Shown: in pieces, positions 5,786-7,136 of the stretch
How positions within the stretch are numbered: the first letter of the stretch is position 1
How the letters are laid out: each line of letters starts with the position of its first letter
Source: Bacteroidota bacterium
GTDB lineage: Bacteria; Bacteroidota; Bacteroidia; Cytophagales; Cyclobacteriaceae
Length of the DNA stretch: 7,136 bases
Reading direction: 5' to 3'
NCBI GenBank assembly: GCA_023417065.1
Contig: JAEZGH010000184.1
Span: forward strand, 1-7,136
Notes under the pieces: generated by a model
The model's database searches: none
The model's input: only the letters and a program-made list of their open reading frames with translations
Told to the model about the DNA's origin: nothing
Translations under genes and position numbers: made by a program

Positions 5786-6108
5786 ACAAGAAACGACGGA
5801 CTTCAAAGACAATTTCATGTCAGACCAGGTTGAGATGAATGCAAGAGCTTTAATCAGGGTTGGTACGCTTGTGTAATGTTACTCTGTACACCGTCTTGAG
5901 TTTGTTCATTTAGAGGATGTTTTTTAATTTTGTCACTATGAGAATGGCCGTGATGCTATAATATCCTTTCAAGCTTAGTTCTTAAGCAACGCGCTTTGTT
6001 TGTGCAAAGCGTATGATCCTATATTTCATTCATTTTAATATCGTATTAAACCAAGTCCACTGGTCAACAGGGTTTGTTGCTGTGCTTGGTCTTTTAAAAG
6101 AAATAATT
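5786..6108. other. Upstream region of the oxygenase gene
   Basis: Non-coding as far as can be seen. TATAAT at 5957-5962 could be a promoter core, but the nearest TTGTCA (5930-5935) is 21 bases upstream, too far for a typical spacing, and the Bacteroidota-type TTTG pair is not clear. A small hairpin, CGCTTTG (5992-5998) with CAAAGCG (6005-6011), would lie in the mRNA leader; its function is unknown. Confidence 0.35.
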
Positions 6109-6888
6109 ATGTCAGGTATTCTAAGTAAAAAGGAAATAGAGCATTTCATACATAACGGTTTTGTTCGTCTTGATAATTCATTCTCCAGGGAAACCGCAGA
6201 TGCTGCGCTAGATATTCTTTGGAATGACCTCCATTGTGACAGGTCAAATCCTTCGACCTGGGTTGAGCCAGTAATTCGTTTGGGAATGTATACGGATGAG
6301 CCTTTTATTAATTCTGTAAACACCCCAGCGTTACATATCGCTTTTGATCAGTTAATAGGTAAGGGCAAATGGATTCCTTGCCGGAATGTAGGAACGTTTC
6401 CTGTCCGATTCCCATCCAGTAAGCAGCCTAATGATACCGGTAAGCACGTAGACGCAAGTTTTCCCGGAAATGATCCGAATAATTTTCTTGAATGGCGCCT
6501 CAATGTCAAATCAAAGGGTAGGGCATTGTTGATGTTGGTTTTGTACTCAGATGTGTGGGAAAATGATGCGCCTACGGTTATTTATGAAGGCTCTCATATT
6601 GATGTTGCAAGGTTATTGTCCAGTGAAGGGGACGAAGGGCTTTCGTTTATGGAACTGGCTGGCATGTTGAATGAGTTGCCAAAGCGAAAAGAAGTGTTTG
6701 CAACGGGTGAAGCTGGCACTGTTTACCTATGTCATCCGTTCCTGGTTCATGCAGCTCAACCACATAGAGGGAATACGCCCAAATTTATGGCCCAACCGCC
6801 TTTGTTGTTGAAGGGCGAATTGTCTGTTTCAGATTCTGATAATGGCTATTCTCCCGTTGAAGAGGCTATTCGTTTAGGAATAGGTTAG
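6109..6888 (+). CDS. Phytanoyl-CoA dioxygenase-like Fe(II)/2-oxoglutarate oxygenase
   Basis: The 259-residue product, starting MSGILSKKEIEHFIHNGF, has the typical N-terminal helix of the PhyH family. Members are cytoplasmic non-haem iron oxygenases that hydroxylate small molecules using 2-oxoglutarate and O2. The iron ligands are visible: His113 and Asp115 in GKHVDASFP (HxD) and distal His214 in HPFLVHAAQPHRG. The residue 11 after the distal His, Arg275 in human phytanoyl-CoA hydroxylase, is Lys225 here (NTPKFMAQ), a conservative but notable change. The ATG at 6109, after an A-rich AAAAGAAATAATT leader, fits the family start; an in-frame ATG at 6013 would add 32 hydrophobic residues foreign to the family. 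The gene stands alone between repeat copy D and a strong terminator. Length is normal and the fold is complete. Substrate cannot be told from sequence. Confidence 0.88.
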   Translation: MSGILSKKEIEHFIHNGFVRLDNSFSRETADAALDILWNDLHCDRSNPSTWVEPVIRLGMYTDEPFINSVNTPALHIAFDQLIGKGKWIPCRNVGTFPVRFPSSKQPNDTGKHVDASFPGNDPNNFLEWRLNVKSKGRALLMLVLYSDVWENDAPTVIYEGSHIDVARLLSSEGDEGLSFMELAGMLNELPKRKEVFATGEAGTVYLCHPFLVHAAQPHRGNTPKFMAQPPLLLKGELSVSDSDNGYSPVEEAIRLGIG

Positions 6889-6908
6889 CATAAAGTATAT
6901 TCATATCG

Positions 6909-6941
6909 AAAGAGGTTGTTTTTTGGCAACCTCTTTTTTTT
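6909..6941 (+). terminator. Intrinsic terminator of the oxygenase gene
   Basis: A perfect stem AAAGAGGTTG / CAACCTCTTT (6909-6918 with 6927-6936) with an 8-base loop is followed by an uninterrupted T-run to 6941. It starts 20 bases after the oxygenase stop codon and is a textbook rho-independent terminator. Confidence 0.9.
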
Positions 6942-6984
6942 AAGGGCGCACATTACGCCGGTGCACACGAGGTGGCGGCTTTTG

Positions 6985-7136
6985 GCGGGCTTGCGAATGA
7001 TTAGCGGGGATCGGCATTACATTGTTGACATCGATCTCAAGAGTTTCTTCGATGAGGTCGACCATGCCATACTTTTGCGTTTGTTATTTGCCAAGGTGAG
7101 GTGTCCGGCAACCCTACGACTGATTCGCCAATGGTT
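6985..7136 (+). pseudogene. Group II intron reverse transcriptase/maturase fragment, 5'-truncated, runs off the window
   Basis: In the frame of ATG 6997 the sequence reads GLRMISGDRHYIVDIDLKSF and continues FDEVDHAILLRLLFAKVRCP, then ATLRLIRQW, to the window end. This is the RT palm segment of bacterial group II intron proteins (LtrA-like), holding the first catalytic Asp in VDIDLKSFFDEV. In intact proteins about 110-130 residues precede this point, and the intron RNA's 5' half precedes the gene. Here only about 85 bases lie between the oxygenase terminator and this motif, so the N-terminal part and intron 5' end are absent. A frame shifted by one base shows AHEVAA at 6963-6980, resembling the upstream AH-x-AV family motif, which suggests an indel as well. 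Intron proteins act as reverse transcriptase and splicing factor; this copy is probably inactive. Its 3' part lies outside the window. Confidence 0.75.

Noticed and set aside
5605..5876. Two overlapping plus-strand open frames through copy D
   Set aside because: They run through the hairpin repeat; their similarity to the minus-strand frame of copy B is explained by repeat homology, not clearly by coding.
5930..5962. TTGTCA and TATAAT as promoter of the oxygenase gene
   Set aside because: The 21-base spacing is too long for a typical promoter and the Bacteroidota consensus is not matched.

Overview
The window looks like chromosomal accessory DNA from a member of the Bacteroidota. This is inferred from AT-rich gene leaders without Shine-Dalgarno boxes, the protein families present and the general codon flavour; no rRNA or other taxonomic marker is present. 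No tRNA, rRNA or CRISPR array was seen.

Layout. Positions 1-567 hold a complex repeat (copy A): a left block, nested perfect inverted repeats built on the 9-base period AAGGTTGAT, a 196-base internal stretch, and a right block ending in a GC-rich hairpin. Positions 686-4824 carry four genes, all on the minus strand: an OsmC-like protein, a secreted PAF-acetylhydrolase-like alpha/beta hydrolase with a TPR-like tail, a small multi-pass membrane protein, and a soluble protein that seems to contain two PH-like modules. Positions 5081-5573 hold a second, direct-orientation copy of the repeat (copy B) preceded by a degenerate right block (copy C). A diverged, inverted hairpin-bearing copy (D) follows at 5640-5785. 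On the plus strand, 6109-6888 encodes a phytanoyl-CoA dioxygenase-like Fe(II)/2-oxoglutarate oxygenase, followed by a clear intrinsic terminator. The right edge (about 6985-7136) carries the catalytic core of a group II intron reverse transcriptase, apparently truncated at its 5' side.

How it fits together. The four minus-strand genes do not form an obvious pathway. Only the membrane protein and the PH-like protein (88 bases apart) look like a possible transcription unit; OsmC and the hydrolase are separated from their neighbours by about 370-410 bases. The same repeat in direct orientation brackets the four-gene block, so it could be gained, lost or rearranged by recombination between copies. 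The repeat family (palindromic arms, 9-base period, conserved hairpin with a T-run on the unexpected side) is the least explained and most interesting part of the window. The genes themselves mostly belong to known families, with notable residue changes in the OsmC-like protein (second catalytic Cys missing) and in the oxygenase (Lys where the 2-oxoglutarate-binding Arg is expected).
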